64,000 nucleotides of DNA, from positions 4,466,001-4,530,000 of the forward strand of contig NC_079885.1 of NCBI RefSeq assembly GCF_029227915.1, read 5' to 3'. Below are positions 27,401 to 39,690 of this stretch, piece after piece. The notes below the pieces were generated by a model. The model worked only from the letters and a program-made list of their open reading frames with translations, was not told where the DNA came from and made no database searches. Position 1 is the first letter of the stretch, and each line of letters starts with the position of its first letter. Origin of the DNA: Hydractinia symbiolongicarpus (lineage: Eukaryota > Cnidaria > Hydrozoa > Anthoathecata > Hydractiniidae). Made by a program: the position numbers and the translations under genes.

Positions 27401-29690
27401 CTTAGTAATACCCGAATAATGTCGCTAAATACATGTTGGTACGAATATGTGACGCAACCGTTGTAACTCAAACTGATTGATACCGCCAAGAAGTCAATAA
27501 ATATCAGCTATTGAGAATGTCTCTATTCCTTTAGCGCGTGCTAACGGCCAGGATTGGTCCCACAGTAAATAAAGACTGATTTATCTAAACTTTTAAATAA
27601 AGCGCTACCACAGAACGTAGTGTAACCGCTGAATTCCAGCAATCATGTCAAATTAAGAAGAATGTTTTTCCTTGGAGTCCAATTGGCTCATGTATCACAT
27701 TTATAAGGTCAAAGTCCCAAATCTGAAGCTGTTCCTACTTATTCAGCCCGTGCTAACTGCCAGGATTCGGCCCACAGTAAAGAAAAACTTACATATCTAA
27801 GTTTTTAAATAATGCGCTACCACAGAGCCTAGTGTAATCGCTGAATTCCAGCAATCTTGTCAAATTAAGAAGGATGTTATTCCTTGGAGTCAAACTAGCT
27901 CATTTATCACATTTATAAGGTCAAAGTACAAAATCAGTTCAATTAAATCCCACAGTCAAACGTGTCACTTTTAAAAGCGATGCAACCTAGTAATATCCGA
28001 ATAATGTCGCTAAATACATGTTGGTACGAATATGTGACGCAACCGTTGTAACTCAAACTGATTGATACCCCCAACAAGTCAATGAAATGTAATTTTTGAG
28101 AATGTCTCTATTCTTTCAGCCCGTGCTAACGGCCAGGATTTGTCCCACAGTAAAAAAAAGATTTAAGTATCTCAATTTTTAAATTAATGGCTACCACACA
28201 GCCCAGTGTAATCGCTGAATTCCATCAATCATGTCAAATTAAGAAGAATGTTATTCCTTGGAGTCCAATTGGCTCATTTATCACATTTGCAAGGTTACAG
28301 TCAAAAGTCAGTTCAATTAAGTCCCACAGTCAAACGTTTCACTGTTAAAAGCGATGCAACCTAGTAAAATCCGAATAATATCGCTAAATACATGTTGGTA
28401 CGAATATGTGACACAACCGTTGTAACTCAAACGGATTGACACCGCTAGAAAGTCAATGAAATGTAGTTTGTGAAAATGTCTCTATTTCTTCTGCGCGCGC
28501 AGACGGCTAGGATTGGTCCTACAGTAGAAAATGACTTGTTTAACTAAATTTTTAAATAAAGCGCTGCGCAGCGCCCAGTGTAACTGCTGAATTCCAGCAA
28601 TCATGTCATATTAAGAAAAATGTTATTCCTTAGAGTCCAATTGTCTCATTTATCACATTTACAAGGTCGCAGTCTAGAATCAGTTCAATTAAGTCCCACA
28701 GTCAATCGTTTCACTGTTAAAAGCGATACAACTTAGTAATATCGAAACAAAATCACTAAATACATGTTGGTACGAATATGTGACGAAACCGTTGTAACTC
28801 AAACGGATTGACACCGTTAGAAAGTCAATGAAATGTAGTTTTTGAAATTGTCTCTATTTCTTCAGCGCGAACTACCGACTAGGATTGGTCCCACAGCAAA
28901 GAAATAACTGATTTATCTAAACTTTTAATTAAAGCGCTACCACAGAACCTAGTGAAATCGCTGAATTCCAGAAATCATGTCAAATTAAAAAGAATGTTAT
29001 TCGTTGAAGTCCAATTGGCTCATTTATCACATTTAGAAGATTACAGTTCAAAATCAGTTCAATTATGTCCCACAGTGAAACGTTTCAGTGTTAAAAACGA
29101 TGCAACCTAGTAATACCCGAATAACATCGCTAAATACATGTTGGTACGAATATGTGGCCCAACCGTTGTAACTCAAATTCATTGATGCCGCCAAGAAGTC
29201 AATGAAATGTAGTTTTTCAAAATGTGTGTATTCCTTCAGCGCGTGCTAACGGCCAGGATTGGTCCCATAGTAAAAAAAGATTTAAATATCTAAATTCTTA
29301 AATAAAGTGCTACCACCGAGACCAGTGTAATCGCTGAATTCCATCAGTCATGTCAAATTAAGAAGAATGTTATTCCTTGGAGTCCAATTGGCTCATTTAT
29401 CACATTTGTAAGGCCACAGTCCAAAGTCAGTTCAATTAAGTCCCGCAGTCAAATGTTTCACTGTTAAAAGCGATGCAACCTAGTAACATCCGAATAATGT
29501 CGCTAAATACATGTTGGTACGAATATGTGACACAACCGTTGTAACTCAAACGGATTAATACCGCTAGAAAGTCAATAAAATGTAGTTTTTGAAACTGTTC
29601 CTATTTAATCATTGCGTGCTAACGGCCAGGATTTGTCCCACAGTAAAAAAAGACTTATTTATTTAAATTTTTAAATAAAGCGCTACCACA
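24360..29690. repeat. Higher-order repeat, 3,782-bp period (one and a half copies)
   Basis: The segment beginning at about 24,360 recurs 3,782 bp later at about 28,142, and agreement lasts to about 29,690. The two copies of the palindrome-bearing monomer (24,711 and 28,493) give the period. The length fits nine full plus two 212-bp short monomers, and two short junctions (26,766 and 27,724) lie inside. An 83-residue open frame near 26,180 opens only from a TTG, or from an ATG six bases later, and is judged spurious. Confidence 0.82.
24708..24792. repeat. GC-rich palindromes in a derived monomer
   Basis: Two perfect 14-bp palindromes in one otherwise A+T-rich monomer: tctgcgcgcgcaga (24,708-24,721) and gcgctgcgcagcgc (24,779-24,792). 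Both recur at 28,490-28,503 and 28,561-28,574. The first also recurs at 32,433-32,446 and 34,884-34,897, where the second is broken by a substitution. A hairpin-capable precursor, gcgctg-tcg-cagcgc, lies at 40,811-40,825. Confidence 0.85.
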
Positions 29691-30180
29691 GCGCCCAGCG
29701 AAGTCGGTAAATTCCAGCAATCATGTCAAATTAAGCAATATGTTATTCCTTGGGTCCAATTGTCTCATTTATCACATTTATGAGGTCAAATTCCGAAATC
29801 AGTTCAATTAAGTCCCGCAGTCAAATGTTTCACTGTTAAAAGCGATGCAACCTAGTAACATCCGAATAATGTCGCTAAATACATGTTGGTACGAATATGT
29901 GACACAACCGTTGTAACTCAAACGGATTAATACCGCTAGAAAGTCAATAAAATGTAGTTTTTGAAACTGTTCCTATTTAATCATTGCGTGCTAACGGCCA
30001 GGATTTGTCCCACAGTAAAAAAAGACTTATTTATCTAAATTTTTAAATAAAGCGCTACCACAGAGCCTAGTGTAATCGCTGAATTCCAGCAATCATGTCA
30101 TATTAAGAAAAATGTTATTCCTTAGAGTCCAATTGTCTCATTTATCACATTTACAAGGTCACAGTCCAGAATCAGTTCAA
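29690..30180. repeat. Divergent monomer between HOR blocks
   Basis: Contains an unusual monomer segment (cccagcgaagtcggtaaattcc, gcaatatgttattccttggg, tatgaggtcaaattccg) not seen elsewhere in the window. It is followed by a monomer nearly identical to the preceding one (aagtcccgcagtcaaatg at about 29,441 and 29,811). It separates the 3,782-bp and 2,451-bp blocks. Confidence 0.7.
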
Positions 30181-33100
30181 TTAAGTCCCACAGTCAATCG
30201 TTTCACTGTTAAAAGCGATACAACTTAGTAATATCGGAACAAAATCACTAAATACATGTTGGTACGAATATGTGACGCAACCGTTGTAACTCAAACGGAT
30301 TGACACCGTTAGAAAGTCAATGAAATGTAGTTTTTGAAATTGTCTCTATTTCTTCAGCGCGAACTACCGACTAGGATTGGTCCGACACTAAAAACTGACT
30401 AACTTATCTTAATTTTTAAGTAAAGCTCTACCACAGCGCTCAGTGTAATCGCTGAGTTCCAGCAATCATGACAAATTAAGAAAAATGTTATTTCTTGTAG
30501 TCCAATTGGCTCATATATCACATTTATAATGTCAAAGTCCAAAATCAGTTCAATTAAGTCCCACAGTCAAACGTTTCACTGTTGAAAGCGATGCAACCTA
30601 GTAATATCCGAATAATATCGCTAAATACATGTTGGTACGAATATGTGGCCCAACCGTTGTGACTCAAACCTTATTGATACCGCCAAGAAGTCAATGAAAA
30701 TTAGTTTTTGAGAATGTCTCTATTCCTTCAGCGCGTGCTAACGGCCAGAATTAGTCCCACACTAAAGAAAGACTGATTTACCTAAACTTTTAAATAAAGC
30801 GCTACCACCGAACCTAGTGTAATCGCTGAATTCCAGCAATCATGTCAAATTAAGAAGAATGTTATTCCTTGGAGTTCAATTGGCTCATTCATCACATTTA
30901 TAAGGCCACAGTTCAAAATCAGTTCAATTAAGTCCCACTGTCAAACGTTTCACTGTTAAAAGCCATGCAACCTAGTAATACCCGAATAATGTCGCTAAAT
31001 ACATGTTGGTACGAATGTGTGACGCAACCGTTGTAACTCAAACTGATTGATACCGCCAAGAAGTCAATGAAATGTAATTTTTGAGAATGTCTCTATTCTT
31101 TCAGCCCGTGCTAACGGCCAGGATTTGTGCCACAGTACAAAAAGATTTAAGTATCTCAATTTTTAAATTAAGCGCTACCACACAGCCCAGTGTAATCGCT
31201 GAATTCCATCAATCATGTCAATTTAAGAAGAATGTTATTCCTTGGAGTCCAATTGGCTCATTTATCACATTTGCTAGGTTACAGTCAAAAGTCAGTTCAA
31301 TTAAGTCCCACAGTCAAACGTTTCACTGTTAAAAGCGATGCAACCTAGTAAAATCCGAATAATGTCGCTAAATACATGTTGGTACGAATATGTGACGCAA
31401 CCGTTGTAACTCAAACTGATTGATACCGCCAAGAAGTCAATGAAATGTAATTTTTGAGAATGTCTCTAATCCTTTAGCGCGTGCTAACGGCCAGGATTGG
31501 TCCCACAGTAAATAAAGACTGATTTATCTAAACTTTTAAATAAAGCGCTACCACAGAACGTAGTGTAACCGCTGAATTCCAGCAATCATGTCAAATTAAG
31601 AAGAATGTTTTTCCTTGGAGTCCAATTGGCTCATGTATCACATTTATAAGGTCAAAGTCCCAAATCTGAAGCTGTTCCTACTTATTCAGCACGTGCTAAC
31701 TGCCAGGATTCGGCCCACAGTAAAGAAAAACTTACATATCTAAGTTTTTAAATAATGCGCTACCACAGAGCCTAGTGTAATCGCTGAATTCCAGCAATCT
31801 TGTCAAATTAAGAAGGATGTTATTCCTTGGAGTCAAACTAGCTCATTTATCACATTTATAAGGTCAAAGTACAAAATCAGTTCAATTAAATCCCACAGTC
31901 AAACGTGTCACTTTTAAAAGCGATGCAACCTAGTAATATCCGAATAATGTCGCTAAATACATGTTGGTACGAATATGTGACGCAACCGTTGTAACTCAAA
32001 CTGATTGATACCCCCAACAAGTCAATGAAATGTAATTTTTGAGAATGTCTCTATTCTTTCAGCCCGTGCTAACGGCCAGGATTTGTCCCACAGTAAAAAA
32101 AAGATTTAAGTATCTCTATTTTTAAATTAAGGGCTACCACACAGCCCAGTGTAATCGCTGAATTCCATCAATCATGTCAAATTAAGAAGAATGTTATTCC
32201 TTGGAGTCCAATTGGCTCATTTATAACATTTGCAAGGTTACAGTCAAAAGTCAGTTCAATTAAGTCCCACAGTCAAACGTTTCACTGTTAAAAGCGATGC
32301 AACCTGGTAAAATCCGAATAATATCGCTAGATACATGTTGGTACGAATATGTGACACAACTGTTGTAACTGAAACGGATTGACACCGCTAGAAAGTCAAT
32401 GAAATGTAGTTTGTGAAAATGTCTCTATTTCTTCTGCGCGCGCAGACGGCTAGGATTGGTCCCACAGTAGAAAATGACTTGTTTAACTAAATTTTTAAAT
32501 AAAGCGCTGCGCAGCTCCCAGTGTAACTGCTGAATTCCAGCAATCATGTCATATTAAGAAAAATGTTATTCCTTAGAGTCCAATTGTCTCATTTATCACA
32601 TTTACAAGGTCGCAGTCTAGAATCAGTTCAATTAAGTCCCACAGTCAATCGTTTCACTGTTAAAAGCGATACAACTTAGTAATATCGGAACAAAATCACT
32701 AAATACATGTTGGTACGAATATGTGACGCAACCGTTGTAACTCAAACGGATTGACACCGTTAGAAAGTCAATGAAATGTAGTTTTTGAAATTGTCTCTAT
32801 TTCTTCAGCGCGAACTACCGACTAGGATTGGTCCGACACTAAAAACTGACTAACTTATCTTAATTTTTAAGTAAAGCTCTACCACAGCGCTCAGTGTAAT
32901 CGCTGAGTTCCAGCAATCATGACAAATTAAGAAAAATGTTATTTCTTGTAGTCCAATTGGCTCATATATCACATTTATAATGTCAAAGTCCAAAATCAGT
33001 TCAATTAAGTCCCACAGTCAAACGTTTCACTGTTGAAAGCGATGCAACCTAGTAATATCCGAATAATATCGCTAAATACATGTTGGTACGAATATGTGGC

Positions 33101-35085
33101 CCAACCGTTGTGACTCAAACCTTATTGATACCGCCAAGAAGTCAATGAAAATTAGTTTTTGAGAATGTCTCTATTCCTTCAGCGCGTGCTAACGGCCAGA
33201 ATTAGTCCCACACTAAAGAAAGACTGATTTACCTAAACTTTTAAATAAAGCGCTACCACCGAACCTAGTGTAATCGCTGAATTCCAGCAATCATGTCAAA
33301 TTAAGAAGAATGTTATTCCTTGGAGTTCAATTGGCTCATTCATCACATTTATAAGGCCACAGTTCAAAATCAGTTCAATTAAGTCCCACTGTCAAACGTT
33401 TCACTGTTAAAAGCCATGCAACCTAGTAATACCCGAATAATGTCGCTAAATACATGTTGGTACGAATGTGTGACGCAACCGTTGTAACTCAAACTGATTG
33501 ATACCGCCAAGAAGTCAATGAAATGTAATTTTTGAGAATGTCTCTATTCTTTCAGCCCGTGCTAACGGCCAGGATTTGTGCCACAGTACAAAAAGATTTA
33601 AGTATCTCAATTTTTAAATTAAGCGCTACCACACAGCCCAGTGTAATCGCTGAATTCCATCAATCATGTCAATTTAAGAAGAATGTTATTCCTTGGAGTC
33701 CAATTGGCTCATTTATCACATTTGCTAGGTTACAGTCAAAAGTCAGTTCAATTAAGTCCCACAGTCAAACGTTTCACTGTTAAAAGCGATGCAACCTAGT
33801 AAAATCCGAATAATGTCGCTAAATACATGTTGGTACGAATATGTGACGCAACCGTTGTAACTCAAACTGATTGATACCGCCAAGAAGTCAATGAAATGTA
33901 ATTTTTGAGAATGTCTCTAATCCTTTAGCGCGTGCTAACGGCCAGGATTGGTCCCACAGTAAATAAAGACTGATTTATCTAAACTTTTAAATAAAGCGCT
34001 ACCACAGAACGTAGTGTAACCGCTGAATTCCAGCAATCATGTCAAATTAAGAAGAATGTTTTTCCTTGGAGTCCAATTGGCTCATGTATCACATTTATAA
34101 GGTCAAAGTCCCAAATCTGAAGCTGTTCCTACTTATTCAGCACGTGCTAACTGCCAGGATTCGGCCCACAGTAAAGAAAAACTTACATATCTAAGTTTTT
34201 AAATAATGCGCTACCACAGAGCCTAGTGTAATCGCTGAATTCCAGCAATCTTGTCAAATTAAGAAGGATGTTATTCCTTGGAGTCAAACTAGCTCATTTA
34301 TCACATTTATAAGGTCAAAGTACAAAATCAGTTCAATTAAATCCCACAGTCAAACGTGTCACTTTTAAAAGCGATGCAACCTAGTAATATCCGAATAATG
34401 TCGCTAAATACATGTTGGTACGAATATGTGACGCAACCGTTGTAACTCAAACTGATTGATACCCCCAACAAGTCAATGAAATGTAATTTTTGAGAATGTC
34501 TCTATTCTTTCAGCCCGTGCTAACGGCCAGGATTTGTCCCACAGTAAAAAAAAGATTTAAGTATCTCTATTTTTAAATTAAGGGCTACCACACAGCCCAG
34601 TGTAATCGCTGAATTCCATCAATCATGTCAAATTAAGAAGAATGTTATTCCTTGGAGTCCAATTGGCTCATTTATAACATTTGCAAGGTTACAGTCAAAA
34701 GTCAGTTCAATTAAGTCCCACAGTCAAACGTTTCACTGTTAAAAGCGATGCAACCTGGTAAAATCCGAATAATATCGCTAGATACATGTTGGTACGAATA
34801 TGTGACACAACTGTTGTAACTGAAACGGATTGACACCGCTAGAAAGTCAATGAAATGTAGTTTGTGAAAATGTCTCTATTTCTTCTGCGCGCGCAGACGG
34901 CTAGGATTGGTCCCACAGTAGAAAATGACTTGTTTAACTAAATTTTTAAATAAAGCGCTGCGCAGCTCCCAGTGTAACTGCTGAATTCCAGCAATCATGT
35001 CATATTAAGAAAAATGTTATTCCTTAGAGTCCAATTGTCTCATTTATCACATTTACAAGGTCGCAGTCTAGAATCAGTTCAATTA
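30180..35085. repeat. Higher-order repeat, 2,451 bp x2
   Basis: Two adjacent, almost identical copies. The period follows from repeated segments at 31,081/33,532 and 32,436/34,887, each 2,451 bp apart, equal to six full plus one short monomer. The same 83-residue non-coding open frame appears in both copies, which shows the homogenisation and is not evidence of a gene. Confidence 0.88.
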
Positions 35086-36945
35086 AGTCCCACAGTCAAA
35101 CGTGTCACTTTTAAAAGCGATGCAACCTAGTAATATCCGAATAATATCGTTAAATACATGTTGGTACGAATATGTGGCCCAACGGTTGTAACTCAAACTG
35201 ATTGATACCGCCAAGAAGTCAACAAATATCAGCTATTGAGAATGTCTCTATTCCTTTAGCGCGTGCTAACGGCCACGATTGGTCCCACAGTAAATAAAGA
35301 CTGATTTATCTAAACTTCTGAATAAAGCGCTACCACAGAGTCTAGTGTAATCGCTGAATTCCAGCAATCATGTCAAATGAAGAAAAATGTTATTCCTTAG
35401 AGTCCAATTGGCTCATTTATCGCATTTACAAGGTCACAGGCCAGAATTAGTTCAATTAAGTCCCACAGTCAATCGTTTCACTGTTAAAAGCGATACAACT
35501 TAGTAATATCGGAAAGAAATCACTAACTACATGTTGGTACGAATATTTGACGCAACCGTTGTAACTCAAACGGATTGACACCGTTAGAAAGTCAATGAAA
35601 TGTAGTTTTTGAAACTGTCTCTATTACTTCAGCACGAACTACCGACTAGGATTGGTCCCACAGTAAAAAATGACTTATTTATCTTATTTTTTAATTAAAG
35701 CTCTACCACAGCGCTCAGTGTAATCGCTGAGTTCCAGCAATCCCGACAAATTAAGAAGAATGTTATTTCTTGTAGTCAAACTGACTCATTTATCACATTT
35801 AATAGGTCAAAGTCCAAAATCAGTTCAATTAAGTCCTACAGTCAAACGTTTCACTGTTGAAAGCGATGCAACCTAGTAATATCCGAATAATATCGCTAAA
35901 TACATGTTGGTACGAATATGTGGCCCAACCGTTGTGACTCAAACCTTATTGATACCGCCAAGAAGTCAATGAAAATTAGTTTTAGAGAATGTCTCTATTC
36001 CTTCAGCGCGTGCTAACGGCCAGAATTAGTCCCACACTAAAGAAAGACTGATTTACCTAAACTTTTAAATAAAGCGCTACCACCGAACCTAGTGTAATCG
36101 CTGAATTCCAGCAATCATGTCAAATTAAGAAGAATGTTATTCCTTGGAGTCCAATTGGCTCATTCATCACATTTATAAGGCCACAGTTCAAAATCAGTTC
36201 AATTAAGTCCCACTGTGAAACGTTTCACTGTTAAAAGCCATGCAACCTAGTAATACCCGAATAATGTCGCTAAATACATGTTGGTACGAATATGTGACGC
36301 AACCGTTGTAACTCAAACTGATTGATACCGCCAAGAAGTCAATGAAATGTAATTTTTGAGAATGTCTCTATTCTTTCAGCCCGTGCTAACGGCCAGGATT
36401 TGTCCCACAGTAAAAAAAGATTTAAGTATCTCAATTTTTAAATAAAGCGCTACCACACAGCCCAGTGTAATCGCTGAATTCCATCAATCATGTCAATTTA
36501 AGAAGAATGTTATTCCTTGGAGTCCAATTGGCTCATTTATCACATTTGCTAGGTTACAGTCAAAAGTCAGTTCAATTAAGTCCCACAGTCAAACGTTTCA
36601 CTGTTAAAAGCGATGCAACCTAGTAAAATCCGAATAATATCGCTAAATACATGTTGGTACGAATATGTGACACAACCGTTGTAACTCAAACGGATTGACA
36701 CCGCTAGAAAGTCAACGAAATGTAGTTTGTGAAAATGTCTCTTTTTCCTCTGCGCGTGAAGACGGCTAGGATTGGTCCCACAGTAGAAAATGACTTGTTT
36801 AACTAAATTTTTGAATAAAGCGCTACCACAGCGCTCAGTGTAATCGCTGAGTTCCAGCAATTCCGACAAATTAAGAAGAATGTTATTTCTTGTAGTCCAA
36901 TTGGCTCATATATCACATTTATAATGTCAAAGTCCAAAATCAGTT
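35085..36945. repeat. Mixed satellite monomers, no clear HOR
   Basis: About five full monomers of different subtypes, including the cgaactaccgactagg type and a gtagaaaatgacttgttt type. A 97-residue reverse-strand open frame (36,576-36,869) lies wholly within one monomer and has no recognisable domain, so it is not annotated as a gene. Confidence 0.8.
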
Positions 36946-39690
36946 CAATTAAGTCCCACAGTCAAACGTGTCACTTTTAAAAGCGATGAAACCTAGTAAT
37001 ATCCGAATAATATCGCTAAATACATGTTGGTACGAATATGTGGCCAAACCGTTGTAACTCAAACTGATTGATATTGCCAAGAAGTCAATAAAAATCAGCT
37101 ATTGAGAATGTCTCTATTACTTCAGTGCATGCTAACGGCCAGAATTAGTCCCACACTAAAGAAAGACTGATTTATCTAAACTTTTAAATAAAACGCTACC
37201 ACCGAACCTAGTGTAATTGCTGAATTCCAGCAATCATGTCAAATTAAGAAAAATGTTATTCCTTGGAGCCCAGTTGGCTCATTCATCACATTTATAAGGC
37301 CACAGTTCAAATTCTGTTCAATTAAGTCCCACAGTCGAACGTTTCACTGTTAAAAGCCATGCAACCTAGTAATACCCGAATAATGTCGCTAAATACATGT
37401 TGGTACGAATATGTGACGCAACCGTTGTAACTCAAACTGATTGATACCGCCAAGAAGTCAATAAATATCAGCTATTGAGAATGTCTCTATTCCTTTAGCG
37501 CGTGCTAACGGCCAGGATTGGTCCCACAGTAAATAAAGACTGATTTATCTAAACTTTTAAATAAAGCGCTACCACAGAACGTAGTGTAATCGCTGAATTC
37601 CAGCAATCATGTCAAATTAAGAAGAATGTTTTTCCTTGGAGTCCAATTGGCTCATGTATCACATTTATAAGGTCAAAGTCCCAAATCTGAAGCTGTTCCT
37701 ACTTATTCAGCCCGTGCTAACTGCCAGGATTCGGCCCACAGTAGAAAATGACTTGTTTAACTAAATTTTTGAATAAAGCGCTACCACAGAGCCTAGTGTA
37801 ATCGCTGAATTCCAGCAATCTTGTCAAATTAAGAAGAATTTTATTCCTTGGAGTCAAACTAGCTCATTTATCACATTTATAAGGTCAAAGTACAAAATCA
37901 GTTCAATTAAGTCCCACAGTCAAACGTGTCACTTTTAAAAGCGATGAAACCTAGTAATATCCGAATAATATCGCTAAATACATGTTGGTACGAATATGTG
38001 GCCAAACCGTTGTAACTCAAACTGATTGATATTGCCAAGAAGTCAATAAAAATCAGCTATTGAGAATGTCTCTATTACTTCAGTGCATGATAACGGCCAG
38101 AATTAGTCCCACACTAAAGAAAGACTGATTTATCTAAACTTTTAAATAAAACGCTACCACCGAACCTAGTGTAATCGCTGAATTCCAGCAATCATGTCAA
38201 ATTAAGAAAAATGTTATTCCTTGGAGCCCAGTTGGCTCATTCATCACATTTATAAGGCCACAGTTCAAATTCTGTTCAATTAAGTCCCACAGTCGAACGT
38301 TTCACTGTTAAAAGCCATGCAACCTAGTAATACCCGAATAATGTCGCTAAATACATGTTGGTACGAATATGTGACGCAACCGTTGTAACTCAAACTGATT
38401 GATACCGCCAAGAAGTCAATAAATATCAGCTATTGAGAATGTCTCTATTCCTTTAGCGCGTGCTAACGGCCAGGATTGGTCCCACAGTAAATAAAGACTG
38501 ATTTATCTAAACTTTTAAATAAAGCGCTACCACAGAACGTAGTGTAATCGCTGAATTCCAGCAATCATGTCAAATTAAGAAGAATGTTTTTCCTTGGAGT
38601 CCAATTGGCTCATGTATCACATTTTTAAGGTCAAAGTCCCAAATCTGAAGCTGTTCCTACTTATTCAGCCCGTGCTAACTGCCAGGATTCGGCCCACAGT
38701 AAAGAAAAACTTACATATCTAAATTTTTAAATAATGCGCTACCACAGAGCCTAGTGTAATCGCTGAATTCCAGCAATCTTGTCAAATTAAGAAGAATTTT
38801 ATTCCTTGGAGTCAAACTAGCTCATTTATCACATTTATAAGGTCAAAGTACAAAATCAGTTCAATTAAGTCCCACAGTCAAACGTGTCACTTTTAAAAGC
38901 GATGAAACCTAGTAATATCCGAATAATATCGCTAAATACATGTTGGTACGAATATGTGGCCAAACCGTTGTAACTCAAACTGATTGATATTGCCAAGAAG
39001 TCAATAAAAATCAGCTATTGAGAATGTCTCTATTACTTCAGTGCGTGCTAACGGCCAGAATTAGTCCCACACTAAAGAAAGACTGATTTATCTAAACTTT
39101 TAAATAAAACGCTACCACCGAACCTAGTGTAATCGCTGAATTCCAGCAATCATGTCAAATTAAGAAAAATGTTATTCCTTGGGCCCAGTTGGCTCATTCA
39201 TCACATTTATAAGGCCACAGTTCAAATTCTGTTCAATTAAGTCCCACAGTCGAACGTTTCACTGTTAAAAGCCATGCAACCTAGTAATACCCGAATAATG
39301 TCGCTAAATACATGTTGGTACGAATATGTGACGCAACCGTTGTAACTCAAACTGATTGATACCGCCAAGAAGTCAATAAATATCAGCTATTGAGAATGTC
39401 TCTATTCCTTTAGCGCGTGCTAACGGGCAGGATTGGTCCCACAGTAAATAAAGACTGATTTATCTAAACTTTTAAAGAAAGCGCTACCACAGAACGTAGT
39501 GTAATCGCTGAATTCCAGCAATCATGTCAAATTAAGAAGAATGTTTTTCCTTGGAGTCCAATTGGCTCATGTATCACATTGATAAGGTCAAAGTCCCAAA
39601 TCTGAAGCTGTTCCTACTTATTCAGCCCGTGCTAACTGCCAGGATTCGGCCCACAGTAAAGAAAAACTTACATATCTATATTTTTAAATA
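36945..39690. repeat. Higher-order repeat, 958 bp x3
   Basis: The private gatgaaacctagtaatatcc occurs at 36,985, 37,943 and 38,901, exactly 958 bp apart (two full plus one short monomer). The third copy loses its pattern at about 39,690. Copy 1 carries a foreign patch in its short unit at about 37,740-37,785. Confidence 0.9.

Noticed and set aside
36576-36869. 97-residue reverse-strand open frame
   Set aside because: Contained within one satellite monomer, not maintained in sibling monomers, no recognisable motif.
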